From NCBI GenBank assembly GCA_021234155.1, contig JAJEKV010000003.1, positions 32,287,166 through 32,351,165 on the forward strand: 64,000 bases of DNA, in the 5' to 3' direction. The translations under genes were made by a program, and so were the position numbers. This document shows positions 46,352-57,288 of this stretch, piece by piece. Position 1 is the stretch's first letter; each line of letters begins with the position of its first letter. This stretch comes from Isoetes taiwanensis (taxonomy: Eukaryota; Streptophyta; Lycopodiopsida; Isoetales; Isoetaceae). Below the pieces are notes generated by a model. It saw only the letters and a list, made by a program, of their open reading frames with translations. It did not search any database and was not told the DNA's origin.

Positions 46352-49300
46352 CACAGTGACATAATACGCATACGGAAATGAATACGGGGACCCAAAAATG
46401 AATACGGAATACGAATACGTGAAATACGCATACGGAGAATACGGAATATTCTCTTAGAATATTCCATAAAATATCATATTTGTACTTGATCTTTTCAGCT
46501 TAATCTCTATTTTTTAAATATGAAAACTGTAAATTCTTCTATTGCAATAATAACAACATTAAGGGAAGAAAACATAAAGTAAAATTTATCATATTAAAAC
46601 ATAAAAGTAACTCAAAAGTTAAAAGTCAAGTTTATCATATTATAAAACATAAAAGTAACTCAAAAGTTTTGTTACGTTAAGATCACCATAGTTTATATGT
46701 AGATAAGATATAATAAACCAACATAGAAAGGATATGATACTGTCACTCTGGGTAGAGAGAGGATGGAACAAATTCAACATCAGCAGTAGGGCTATAATCA
46801 TGATCCTCCCCATGAACTGCACCACACCAAGAACCACTACCAACATTCCCTACTTCCTCCAAAGATCCACTAGTGCTTCCCACTTCCAAATTTCCTTCAG
46901 CATGCTCAATTGTTTCAACGCCATCATCATAATCATCATCTCCATCAGTGCCCCATGTTAGCAATTGTTCTGGCTCTGGAATGCTAGCTTTCTTGCCCAA
47001 GCCAACGTACATTTCAGGAAGGACGCTTGCTGCAGCTCTGTTCTCATTACGAAGTTTCAAATTATGTGCAACAAATACAAGAGCATTCGATCTTTCTGGC
47101 AACATTCTAATGCCCCTTTTCCCATCTGTCACATGCTCAAATGTACTAAATAACCTCTCAAGCGAGGAAGAGCTAGCACACTGACACAATAATTTCTGCA
47201 ATATCCTGCAATTGTGGCATATCATAACAATTTTCGTACTACCAAGTACCAGAACTTACTCTAAACTTATCTTTTTGTGCATCAGGAAATTGAGATCTCC
47301 CTTCTTTTCTATGAAAAAGAAGGGCTTGACTTTTCACCTGTCTCCTCACATCATCCCTAGGAGCAAGTTGAAAAAGATAATTATCCCAATAAGCCTGAAC
47401 AGTGCCATTTCTAAAGGGAGGACCTCCTTGATATTTGGGATCCAAATAGTATGTTGCAGCAAGGATAGGAGTTTGGTAGTCAAACCTCCTCTTATTAAAC
47501 AATTCCCTCAATGTTTGACACTTCTCCCCATCTTTCTCCTTCACTTCAAAAGAAGCATGCAATTGATCTAAAGCAGCATAAACCTTACTAATGCAAGGAG
47601 TTGGTCCATCAACAAGGCGCAAAACTAACATCACTGGCTCCAAAACATCCACAATATGTGCCACTTCTACCCAATAGCTATCATCAAAAACAATTTGATA
47701 GCATTCTTTTCCTACAAAATAAATAACAAGTTATATAAGTTCCTCACCTATGAAATGAAACCATAAAAAAGATAATAAGTAAAGAATTAAGAAATTAAAT
47801 CCATTATTACCTTTTTTGTTTTTGCTTTCTGGTAACTTGCGGTAATCAGTATGCACAAAAAGATGCTTCAACTCATCTCTCAACTCATACAAACGCTCAA
47901 GCATGATGAAGTTGTAGCCAAATCTTGTTTCACTGTATCTAAGGAGGCCCTTACCATTATGCTCCTTCTTTGTGAGCTCAAGGAAAAGGTCCTTCACCTT
48001 TGAATGACGCCAAACGAAAGAAACTAGTGTGTTCCCTTTCTCAATGAGACCACTTACATAAGGCAATCCTCCAACATCTTTCATGAAGTTGTTGATACAA
48101 TGAGCCATACATGGAGTAAAAAATATGCCTCCTAGTTCTTCATCCGCCTCTATGAGTTTGCCTACAAGCAACCAAGCAAATTAATTGCATGCAACTAATG
48201 CAAGAAAGCTTACTAAATACTACAAATGATCATCCTTAATAATAACTTAAAACAATAGCTTAATTAAACAAAACGAAGTTTAAAACTTTAATACCTGCAG
48301 CACGATTTGCAACCTCCCCATCGGCTACAATATGCACCACATTCTCCTTACCCACTTTTTTTATACTTTCCTTCCAAACTCGATGAAGATTAACGGCTGA
48401 TTTTCCTCCTTTTGTGATATCATGGCTCTCTACGAAGTATGCTCGTCCTCTACAATATGCAACACATCCCTCAAGCACTCGCCCTCGCTTATCGGTCCAC
48501 CCGTCAAATATCAACGTAACTCCCCAATCCTTCCATGAAGCCCTGAAATCACTAAGCTCATCTTCCACTTTCTTTACCTTCCGCTCTAGAATCTTCACAC
48601 GAAGCGCTTCACTTGAAGGAGAATCGGCTCCACGCCCATATTCTCCTGCCTTTTGTATCATGGCTTTAAAGAATGGATTTCTAGCATGAGCGAAAGGAAC
48701 ATCACAACAATAAAAATAATCCCCAATAGCATCCTGCAACTCCTCTCTCTTTTCTTTCTCTACTAGACGCTTAATATCTTGTTGCATCATTTTCGTGTGG
48801 TCTTGGTGAGTGCGCAATAGCTTGTGATGTCACCACTACTTCCAGAAGGAGGTGGAGCATAATCCATGTCTTCATCCTCAACTCTCCTGCTTCTTCTTGA
48901 TGCAATATCAAAATCATAACCCGCAGCAGCAAATGTGGCCTCTCTTCTTTGCTTTCTATTAGTGACAATGGCATCAATTTGATCCGCCATTTCCTTTAAC
49001 TCAATTCTTTTGTCCTCAAGAATACCGGCACATGGTAGAATATCATGTCCCTTTTCACCAAGTAAGTGCCCTCGCACTCTATTAACAGCTGAAGTTCTTT
49101 GCATGGGACAATATTTGCATCTCCACACTTTCCCCCCTCTCCTTCCAGTTTCCCCTTTTGCGATTCCAATGACATTGACTTCCTCCCACCAATCACTTTG
49201 TTGTGGCCCTTCACCTTTCTTTCTCTTACTACTAGAGCTAGTTTTTGAAGCACTTGTATCACCTAAAAAGAATTTAAAATAATAACTCAACAATCATAAC

Positions 49301-50836
49301 AAAAGCATTGTTATTTTCAAGAAGAGACAAACCAATCCAAAACATACCTTGTGACTCTCCTCCCCTTGATTCCATTTCTATGAATACGAACACAAATGCT
49401 AGAGATTCCGGTGACCTGTAAGCACAAACAAAGCATGCATACATAAGGAAGTTCAATTGATGCAGACTAAAGAAGTAAATAAAATTACCTCAGGCAGCAA
49501 TTAACTCCACCAATTGGGACTCTGATTTAATTGGGACCAATTGGGACTCTGCTCATACAACAAATGAAAGCTTAAAACTATAACATAGTCTAAACCCCTA
49601 TCCCATAGTTGTCCCATCCAAAAATGCTTAACCATCTTTAAAAACCATCACTTTTCTTAAATTTAATTAACACCTTCTACCTTAAAACACATCCAAATGA
49701 AACGTTACCACATAACAGGGCGGATTGATCAAAAGGTCCAGCGCTGTCTTTTGCAGAAAACAGTAGAGGGTAGTTGTATAGCAGAATATTTTCTTCTTCT
49801 TCGCGAGAATTTGGTCTATGCGATGACTTCCTTGCTTCACTGCAACAGAATGCTAAATCAGCACATCACCAAGATAGAAATATAAAAAGTTGGCTACAAG
49901 TTGCAGTAGAGATCCTACCTAATGAAGAAGTTTGCCACACTTTGAGTAACTTGAATTGCATCAGCACTATGTGGAATGGAATTCAAACCCCATTCAAATG
50001 CATTTTTCTGCAAATGAATCATCATTTGAGAAGATAACCCAATGCCATTGAATCCATAGGCTGCTACATGCGAAGAGGAAGACTTTTAATAGCAAATTCA
50101 CATACCTCAGATGCCACTGCACACCTGTTACTGGAAAATCACGTCCTGCCACAGTTGAAACATATTCCTGCAACAAAGCATTAATGTATAATCTACTCCT
50201 CAATCTCTGTTGCAGATAGAACCGGAAGGAAATGAATTTGTACTCTAGATCTAAAAGTTACACACTATCAGTCAGCAATAAGTTCTGTATTGGTTTACAG
50301 GCTTACAGGTTTAGATGGGCTAAGAAATTTAAGCAAGGAAAAGAAATTTTTATATGAACTGGGTTTGTTTACCTGCAGGTTTTAAGGTTACTGATAGAGG
50401 ATGCTGTGGCCTTGGACGACTTAATGGGCTCTTCTTATATGTATGCCTGCCTATTTCAAATCTGTGCAGAAACAGACAGGAAAGAATACATTTTTTGGGA
50501 CCCCTTCCATCCAACTGATGCTGCTAACGGTTAACCTTATCCTCGCCAATCGGTTCAATCCAGGGGTACTCGTCGACGCTGCCTATTGCTCCAAAAGAAG
50601 GTGTCGGGCGCCGCCGAAACAACAGAGAGATAAAGAAAACAAAAAGAAGCCCCTTTACGTTGAATTTTTTTCGTTAAACACTGAATACGGCCGTATTTGG
50701 GCCCGTATGCTCAGGAATACGGGCGTATTCTGTTTTAGACTTTCCTTACGGCGTATGCATTTTGCGAATACGGTTTTTGTATTAATTGCGTATTCGCCGT
50801 ATTCTATGGTGAATACGGCCGTATTCTGTTTCTGTG
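46352..50836 (-). mobile_element. hAT2: nearly complete hAT element, 4485 bp
   Basis: The left end is CACAGTGACATAATACGC and the right end, inward, is CACAGAAACAGAATACGG. The 8-bp duplication cttgaagg flanks it (46344-46351 and 50837-50844). The uninserted sequence exists at 2535-2550 in the left copy of the host repeat, with a single cttgaagg (there as ccttcaag), which proves the insertion. Aatacg words crowd both ends (46360-46445 and 50680-50830). It encodes its own transposase on the minus strand. Confidence 0.95.
46743..49375 (-). pseudogene. hAT2 transposase (BED, DUF659, hATC), one frameshift
   Basis: Exons on the minus strand: a short first exon from ATG at 49373-49375 (MESRGGESQ); about 49262-48275 with the BED finger (WRCKYC...VRGHLLGEKGH) and core (WGVTLIFDGWTDKRGRVLEG, VVHIVADGEVANRAAG); 48160-47811 (FFTPCMAHCINNFMKDVG, LLRYSETRFGYNFIML); 47700-47255 (VAHIVDVLEPVMLVLRLVDG, YYLDPKYQGG); and 47208-46743 (hATC dimerisation: CASSSSLERLFSTFEH, LVFVAHNLKLR; acidic tail). 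GT-AG sites fit the joins. The only defect seen is a one-base frame change near 48820, between PPPSGSSGDITS and RTHQDHTKMMQQDIKR, in a region with CG sites. If that is a sequencing error, the gene would be intact. It differs strongly from hAT1. Confidence 0.9.
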
Positions 50837-53800
50837 CTTGAAGGGCGCATGTAGTGCAGTTTCCCCGCCGGCAACACATTTCTTATCATAACTTTTGATC
50901 CAGAGCTCTGTTTCAGATGATTTTTATTGCGTTGGAAAGCTCTCTCCGAGATCTTTTTGATAGTGTATGATATGGATATGTTTGGTTAAGTTATCTATGC
51001 TAAAACAGAAAATTTTTGGCCGGGTTTGGTAAGCTTTTACATCCTACCAGCTGATTAATACAGGATTGTGCTATTGGATATTGTTTTATGGATCATTTCG
51101 AATGAAGCTTGCAAAAAATTACCATGCATTTTTAGATTTTGAGGCAGTTATTAAGCAAATTCCAAAGCTTCTAGATCCTTGTGCTAACAAGCAGAAAAGT
51201 TTCCCACTTTGGTTTCTCACCACAAGAATCCATGGAGGCCAAAGGCTGCTGTTAAATTCCAGTTGAAAAATGTTTGTATATGGGTGTTGCAAACTTTATG
51301 ACTTTCAGAATAATGGGATCAATCTGCTCTATCTTTATGGTAACTTTTACTTATGCTCTATTTGTTTTATTGTGATGAAATTCAAAAGCTACAGGTGATG
51401 AAAGCCTCAAATGAATTCTAGTTTTTTTCTGATTTGAATTCTAAAATTTTTGTGACGCCGCAGGGGCCCCGAAGGGGCCAAAAAAATTTTTTTGCAACAC
51501 AAACCATTAACATCCAACATATAAAAATTAAATCCCCCAACACATAACAACCATTGACATTAACAACCAACACATAACTACCATTGACATTAATTAACAC
51601 AACCATTGGGTCCAACACATTTAAATTAAAATCCCCCTTAAACCCCCTTTGGTTTGGGTGCATATTCACACGGGGGGTGACGTGGGGGCGAGAGCCCCTC
51701 ATAATTGTATTTTGCACGTCTTAAATCAACACCATATAGTATTTCGCTTGAAATCTTATAGTATTTTTGCTAATCTTGTTATACAAGATAGCAAATTTTG
51801 TACTTGCATACCCCACAAAGCGAGGAACTTTACGCATGCGGTGTAGATTAAGGAATAAGGGGTGAATATGCCTATCCAACGGCTCTCTCGTTTCTGAGTC
51901 ACCCCCAGGTGAATATGCACCCAAACCAAAGGGGGTTTAAGGGGGATTTTAATTTAAATGTGTTGGACCCAATGGTTGTGTTAATTAATGTCAATGGTAG
52001 TTATGTGTTGGTTGTTAATGTCAATGGTTGTTATGTGTTGGGGGATTTAATTTTTATATGTTGGATGTTAAAGACATGTGACAATAGAATTATTAGACAT
52101 GTAGAAATTCAAGTACTCTTTCCTACAGTGGATTGTATTATAAAATGACATGTCACAATAGAAGAAACTACAAAACAACAGTGGATGTTTTAGTCCACTG
52201 AAAAAAGAACACCATTATCGAACAAAACCATACCTTCACAAATCCACATGTAGGATTCTTTGAAAACAGGACATGTAGACCTACCAAAACTGATGTTTTC
52301 AACAGTGGACCAAAAACCGGGGTGAGTGTGCATGCTCCTTGTCCTTCTCCTCAAGCTCATAGCCTCTTGAAAATATGCTTCATAGATTTCTCTATCTATA
52401 TCATTATCATGGCTACGAGGCAGAAACTCTGGAGTCTTTGAGACATCTATTTCATTCGGATTCACCTTAAAAAAATCACACAATAAGCATATATCATAAT
52501 TTGAGGAACATAAAAACAAAATGGAAGACGAAGAGAAGAATACCTGCATAGGAGATGTATTCACAGTCTCAAACTTGCGAACTAGCCTTAAGTTCTCTCG
52601 CACATACACCAACCGTTCAAGTTGCGCGGGTTTTAGCCTATTTCTAGTTTTCGTATGTGCAAGAGCATGCGCATTCCAATTCCTCTCTGCTGCCCCAGAA
52701 GAACAGTCCTAAAAAAGAGGAATAATTTAGAATTTGAGAGACTAATAAACTCCAAAAAACAATAAAGTACTTGCCTGAGATAATATTCGCACAGCCAACG
52801 CTTGAAGTTTTGGTGTTCTTCCTCCAAAGTTTCCCACCATGTGACAGGCTTTAGCATAGATATCTCCTCGCGTGCCAATGCGTAGCTAAAAGATCCTGTC
52901 CCATTGCGATATTCATGTAATTCATGGAATAGAAGATCACAATCAGTAGTAGAGTACAACTTTTCTGTATAACTCATCCATGCATCCATTAATTCAGAAT
53001 TTATAAATGTCGCCTCTTCTCTCCACAATGGATGCAACAAATGAGCTACAAGGTGGATTGGCCTCTTGAACCATTTCCATCGTATATCAAATAACTTCAA
53101 CACATCTTGGTACCTAAAAATGCATTCAAACATGGAAGAACACTAGAAGTTTAGCAAATTAGAACTTTGAAATCGAAAAGTGATAACAGATAATACAACA
53201 AGTTTTAAATTTTAGCACTCTTTAAAAATTAGGACTTATTAAATTCCAATATAGCAAACTAAGAAGTTTGAAGTATTCAACATTAAAAAATTCAACAATC
53301 TTTAAATTTCAGCAAACATTCAAGAAACTTACTTGGATTTGTGCGCTACATTTTCTTCCACTCCTTTGGTCAATACATCTTTGCTTCTTCTCATAAACTC
53401 ATACAATAAGCCAATGGTGGATCCTTCCATATCGGTAAGGCGTAAGACAGTATAAAGTGGCGCCATCAAGGTCAAAATTACCTGGAAAGAGGACTCGGTG
53501 GCGGGATCAAGAATGTAATTCTTCACATTAATTGCATCTGGCTTATTGCAATCTGACCAAGCTCTCCACATGTCACTTACAACTGTTTGTTCGAGAGGAT
53601 GCCAAACTTTGAGCAATCGTTGTATGACAAGATACATCACACCAAACCTTGTCTTGGCAGGCCTCAAGATAGCGAGGCTACTATGAGCGGCAAATATTTT
53701 TCTAGCATTTCTCTTCTTGCAAAAAAGACGCACAATACTATTTGCTTTCATCATAGTACTCTTCATCCAAGGCAACTCACCAATGTCCTCCAAAAGAAGA

Positions 53801-55149
53801 TCCAAAGAATGTGATGCGCATGGACTCCAAACAAGGTTAGGGAACTCTTCCTCTAGCAAAGACCCCATGCGAACACAACTAGATGCATTATCAGAAATTA
53901 CTTGCACCACATTTTCCTTACCAACCTCTTTGATTGCTTCAGAGATTCTCTCAGCTAACCAAGAGCTATCAACTGTTGGCGTCGTGTCAGCATGGCTGCA
54001 ATCAATAAACTTGAGAAACATTGTGCCATAACAAGATGATACTAGAATATTAACAAGCTGCCTATGAGAAACATCAACCCATCCATCAGTTAATATAGAG
54101 CAACCATACTTGGGCCATAAAACTTTTATCTTCCCTAGCTTTCCCTGCAAAGATGTAACCTCACTTTTCAAACCTTTGGTTCTCATGTGATTATACGTGA
54201 CTCCACTATGTTTCTCACCAATCATAGAGAAAGACTCTAGCATGTTCCTCCAACATGGCGTTTTCAATAGATTAAAAGATAAATTAGCTTCAATGATACA
54301 TCTCATTTCCATAACATTTGCATGTTGCTTCCTTTGCATTTGCAACACATTACCCTTGCGTAATGTTTGTTGTTTCTTGACAACTGGAGATGAATGTGGA
54401 GGGCGAGTACTAGCACTCACAAAGGAAGCACCTTGACTCTCGTCAATTAGAGGAGATGAACCAGAGGTGGATACACCTACAAGCGAGATGGTGCAGCAGA
54501 AAATCAGCAACAATAATTCCAAATCTAGTAATCAAGTTACGTATTATAAAGTATATTTTGCCCATACCTGGATGAGGCATGCTAAAAGAGTCAACTTCTG
54601 CTATCATATCTTCATCTTCACCAATTCCTTGGCTTCTAGAGTCACCATACAAATCAGTAAGCTCTTTTAACATATCATCGGGCACACTGGGGCATTTTTT
54701 TACTCCCTTGCTAGGTTTTCCAATAAGATGCGCAATCATTCGTGTGGCAGACCCATGCACAAGCTTGTCGCAATATTTGCAATTCCAACTCCTATTTCCA
54801 GAGACATTCTTTGTAACATTTTTGGTACAAATATCCCAATATTTGCTCGGCACAGGTGGCATTGTTCTTTACTCGATCAAAACGAATATTGAAGGAAAAA
54901 TCAGACTTTGGAAAATCAGACCTTTGAATGAGATGAAAATAAAATGTAAACATACAATGAACTTAGGTCGTCAAATCTGTAGTTCCAGCAGACCAGCACT
55001 TGATTGAAGAAATCACGTCAACAAATCCCTGCAGACCAGCACTTGATTGAAGAAATCGCGTCAACAAATCCCTGCCATAAACAAAATCCACATCAATCAA
55101 AATGCGTACGTTCCTGTCACAAGTAGAATTCACAAAAGCCATAGTTGCT

Positions 55150-55430
55150 TATACTCATAAGGTAGTCAAAGACCCATGTCTATAATGGGTGTTTGCTCAA
55201 ACAGTTCACCTGCAAGTCAAAATGGAAAAATCAATACAAAATTTGAGGTTGTAGATAAGAAATTGCAGTTGAATGAAGAGTGCATAGCAAAGTTAATGTC
55301 TGCTTTGGCAAAAGGTTATTCCCGCACCGCTACCTTTGCTACAACTAGAAACAAAAGGATAACCCACTTAGGAAAGCTAAGGACATATCCAAGGGTTGAG
55401 CTTTACTCTGAGTATTTGTCATGAGTATTT
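55150..55430 (+). other. Protein-like segment in the hAT1 5' region
   Basis: The plus-strand frame reads ASQNGKINTKFEVVDKKLQL then ITHLGKLRTYPRVELYSEYL, then stops. The same segment occurs in hAT3 at about 63530-63800 with an indel breaking the frame. It lies opposite in strand to the transposase, so it may be a captured host exon. I do not recognise the family. Confidence 0.3.
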
Positions 55431-55763
55431 ACCTTTTCTGTAGCTTTTCCACTCTCAAATGGCCCTCCATCCAACTCTATACCTGGTAAGCATTTTAATA
55501 GTTAGAATGCAGCACAACTTTTCAGCTTTTAGTTATTGCATGCAACGTCATTCAGCTTATTCTGTAACAATCAACAATTGCTTGCTTTGGTTGAACCTGT
55601 TCACTTGCAAAAGAGATGACTGAAATTCAGCGCTGCATTGGATTGAAATAAGTTCTTGCTGTAATGTAATTTAGAAGACCCTATAATGCCTCAGCTGCAT
55701 ACAAAATATTCATTTAGGCTAGATGCTTCTATTTATTCTTTCTTCTACGAATATGCGGCTTGA

Positions 55764-56087
55764 ATGCATGTACTGGCAAAAGCTTTTGTCTTGCGGTTAA
55801 AGCAAAGTATGTGTAGATTCACGCAATTCAAAGTACCCATTTATGCGCATATTCATAAATACTGTGTTGCAGCACCTACCATTGTACCCTTGCTTGCATC
55901 GCAAGTGTATTTCAACTCTTTATGCAATGCTAAGATTTGCAATCTAGATTCTTGGCTTAGATTTGGTCAATCTAGAGTTCTGAGCTCAGGGAAAGCTTCC
56001 AAGGGGACATCAAAGAAGGACATTTTGAATTTGAAAGAAAGGAAGCCCAGTGATATATGGGCAAATGTCCCTGCAGTCTTGCATTAA
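55764..56087 (+). other. Unrecognised plus-strand frame in hAT1 5' region
   Basis: The frame includes SSGKASKGTSKKDILNLKER, then WANVPAVLH and a stop. A possible captured exon with no recognised family. It ends 10 bp before non-coding AT-rich sequence. Confidence 0.2.
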
Positions 56088-56719
56088 ATTTGCTAATTTC
56101 CAATGGAATTGTATTTTAATTCGCAAAGGGAGACGAGGAGAGTATGGTTTGTTAATGCTGAAGCTCGTTAGTGTCTTTGACTAGGTTGTTGAGGATGGCC
56201 ACGTTGGTGTGCAATGTCCATTTAGTCATTTAGAGGGGAAGCTGAATCCAAGATTTTCAAGAACAGGTTAACAAGTCCATATTACATTGTTCTTGCCAGC
56301 CTTATCCAGCAAGCCCCTTTCGCCAAGAAGAAACAAGCAACGAGAATGGAAATTCAACACAATTTTACCCTTAACAAAAACTACAAACTGATCACATCAG
56401 TATCTTCACACTTGCATACAAATGCTTATCCATCATAGAAAAAATGTGACTGCATTTACGCATAGAGAACTTACTTCTATTCTACAACTGCCAACAAGTC
56501 TCCTGCTCGGCAAAAGCACAACTTTTCTTTAGTTCCCAAATTCACCTATACATAACAATAACTTAATATGTTTCCGGGTATGTAACGAAGTAAAATACAA
56601 CTGAAAGTAAGATACCTCTGTAGCATTTAGATCAGACAAAACAACCTGTATTACAGAGAATAAAGTAACAAGAACTCCGCAAATTCAAATTAAAATCAAA
56701 AGGCTTATACATATGGGCC

Positions 56720-56931
56720 AGATTAATTACTTTTATGGGCGCTTCTCCTTCTGCCACAGCTGCTCTAATGCTGCATTTAGACAATCTTCTGCCTGTAAGA
56801 CTCCTTAGGTGGAAACTCAACCTTGCAAAACTAGATGAATACCTCTTGTTAGTCGCAAGTTTGAAAGAACCAGAAGAAGCATTGTTGCACGAGGCCTGCA
56901 CTATTTGGACATGTGATATCACAGCCCGCAT
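56720..56931 (-). pseudogene. Transit-peptide-like first exon captured in hAT1
   Basis: On the minus strand a CT-rich leader (57000-56965) precedes MRAVISHVQIVQASCNNASS, then a Ser/Arg-rich stretch (SSSFARLSFHLRSLTGRRLS) and AAVAEGEAPIK, then a donor-like gtaatt at about 56730. This layout looks like the 5' leader and first exon of a nuclear gene for a plastid protein: Ser/Arg-rich, few acids, then AAVAEGE near the expected cleavage site. No downstream exon is recognisable, so it is at most a fragment. It lies between hAT1's right end and its transposase start. The mature protein is unknown. Confidence 0.4.
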
Positions 56932-57288
56932 CGATCGAGTAGCATTTTTCGGTGACCTCTATTCGATTTAGGGTAAACGAAAAGAGGAAAAAAGAGAGAG
57001 AGAGGGAAAATTGTGGCGAGGGGTTTTCCCCTTGTTTATTTTTTTTTTTTTTTAATCTAAATGTCATTTTGGCCCATTTTTTGTATTTAAGGCATTTGGA
57101 AGTTTTTTTTTTTGGGTTAAATACATTACTATCGTATTTTTAGGATCAATACGTTAAGTACGGTATTAAACAAAAGTATTGGAAATTTGGCAAAGCAACT
57201 TTAAGGTATAGTACGTATAGTACTATGCAAGAGGTATTATACGTACCCAGAGGTAAAATACGCGTCACGTAAAAACAACATTCTCATC

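Larger units (their letters stand above)
46009..52069 (+). repeat. Dispersed repeat, right copy, interrupted by hAT2
   Basis: Reverse complement of 1294-2899 with hAT2 (46352-50836) inserted. Pieces: 46009-46351 (end block and three-copy repeat) and 50845-52069 (unique block and fold-back, arms at 51498-51680 and 51909-52069). Without hAT2 it is about 1.57 kb. It interrupts the right subterminal repeats of the giant element. Exact ends and target duplication are not clear. Confidence 0.8.
33411..52330. mobile_element. Giant 18.9-kb CACTA-like element carrying satellite arrays
   Basis: The left end reads CACACTGACCCC, two variable bases, TTTTTGGTCCACAGTTG. The right end, inward, reads CACACTCACCCC, two variable bases, TTTTTGGTCCACTGTTG: about 28 of 31 identical. 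The target duplication is 3 bp (ATG on the hAT1 coding strand: 33408-33410 and 52331-52333), and removing element plus one copy restores the hAT1 transposase frame. CAC termini, a 3-bp duplication and acatgtag-type subterminal repeats at both ends fit CACTA, although the canonical fifth base differs. No TnpA or TnpD-like frame was found. Most of the interior is tandem repeats plus a later nested repeat. Confidence 0.8.
33138..54862 (-). pseudogene. hAT1 transposase (BED finger, DUF659, hATC), split
   Basis: The enzyme would bind the element's ends and catalyse cut-and-paste transposition. Exons on the minus strand: about 54862-54568 (MPPVPSKYWDIC, BED zinc finger CKYC...H); 54476-53333 (LTDGWVDVSHRQLVNI and VISDNASSCVRMGSLLEEEF of the DUF659/RNase-H-like core, CASHSLDLLLEDIG, KTRFG); 53113-52775; 52708-52544 (DCSSGAAERNWNAHALAHTK, hAT dimerisation); 52465-52331 (...SLRRRTRSM); and 33410-33138 (TRDMASSSRG, Arg-rich then acidic tail, stop). 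GT-AG or GC-AG sites fit the edges. Joining 52331 to 33410 is in frame. Damage: the 18.9-kb insertion in the last exon, and a one-base shift near 52848 between PVTWW and PKLQALAVRILSQ. A related tail, RTRSRSR...MASSS, is present in hAT3, which supports the join. Confidence 0.85.
32738..57280 (-). mobile_element. hAT1: hAT element containing 18.9 kb of nested insertions
   Basis: The left end starts CAGTGTTGTCAGGTACGTC. The right end, read inward, starts TGTTGTTTTTACGTGACGCG, lacking the first three bases. The 8-bp repeat ttctcatc flanks both sides (32730-32737 and 57281-57288). Both subterminal regions are packed with tacg, aatacg and ttaacgta words (32745-32910 and 57120-57275). The transposase gene runs on the minus strand between them, with its last exon next to the left end. 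Subtracting the insertion at 33411-52330 leaves about 5.6 kb, a normal size for a hAT element. The imperfect right terminus is the weak point. Confidence 0.75.

Noticed and set aside
33411-52330. LTR retrotransposon explanation for the repeats between 33 and 52 kb
   Set aside because: The ends are inverted, not direct, repeats with a 3-bp duplication, and no gag, protease, integrase or reverse transcriptase frame was seen.
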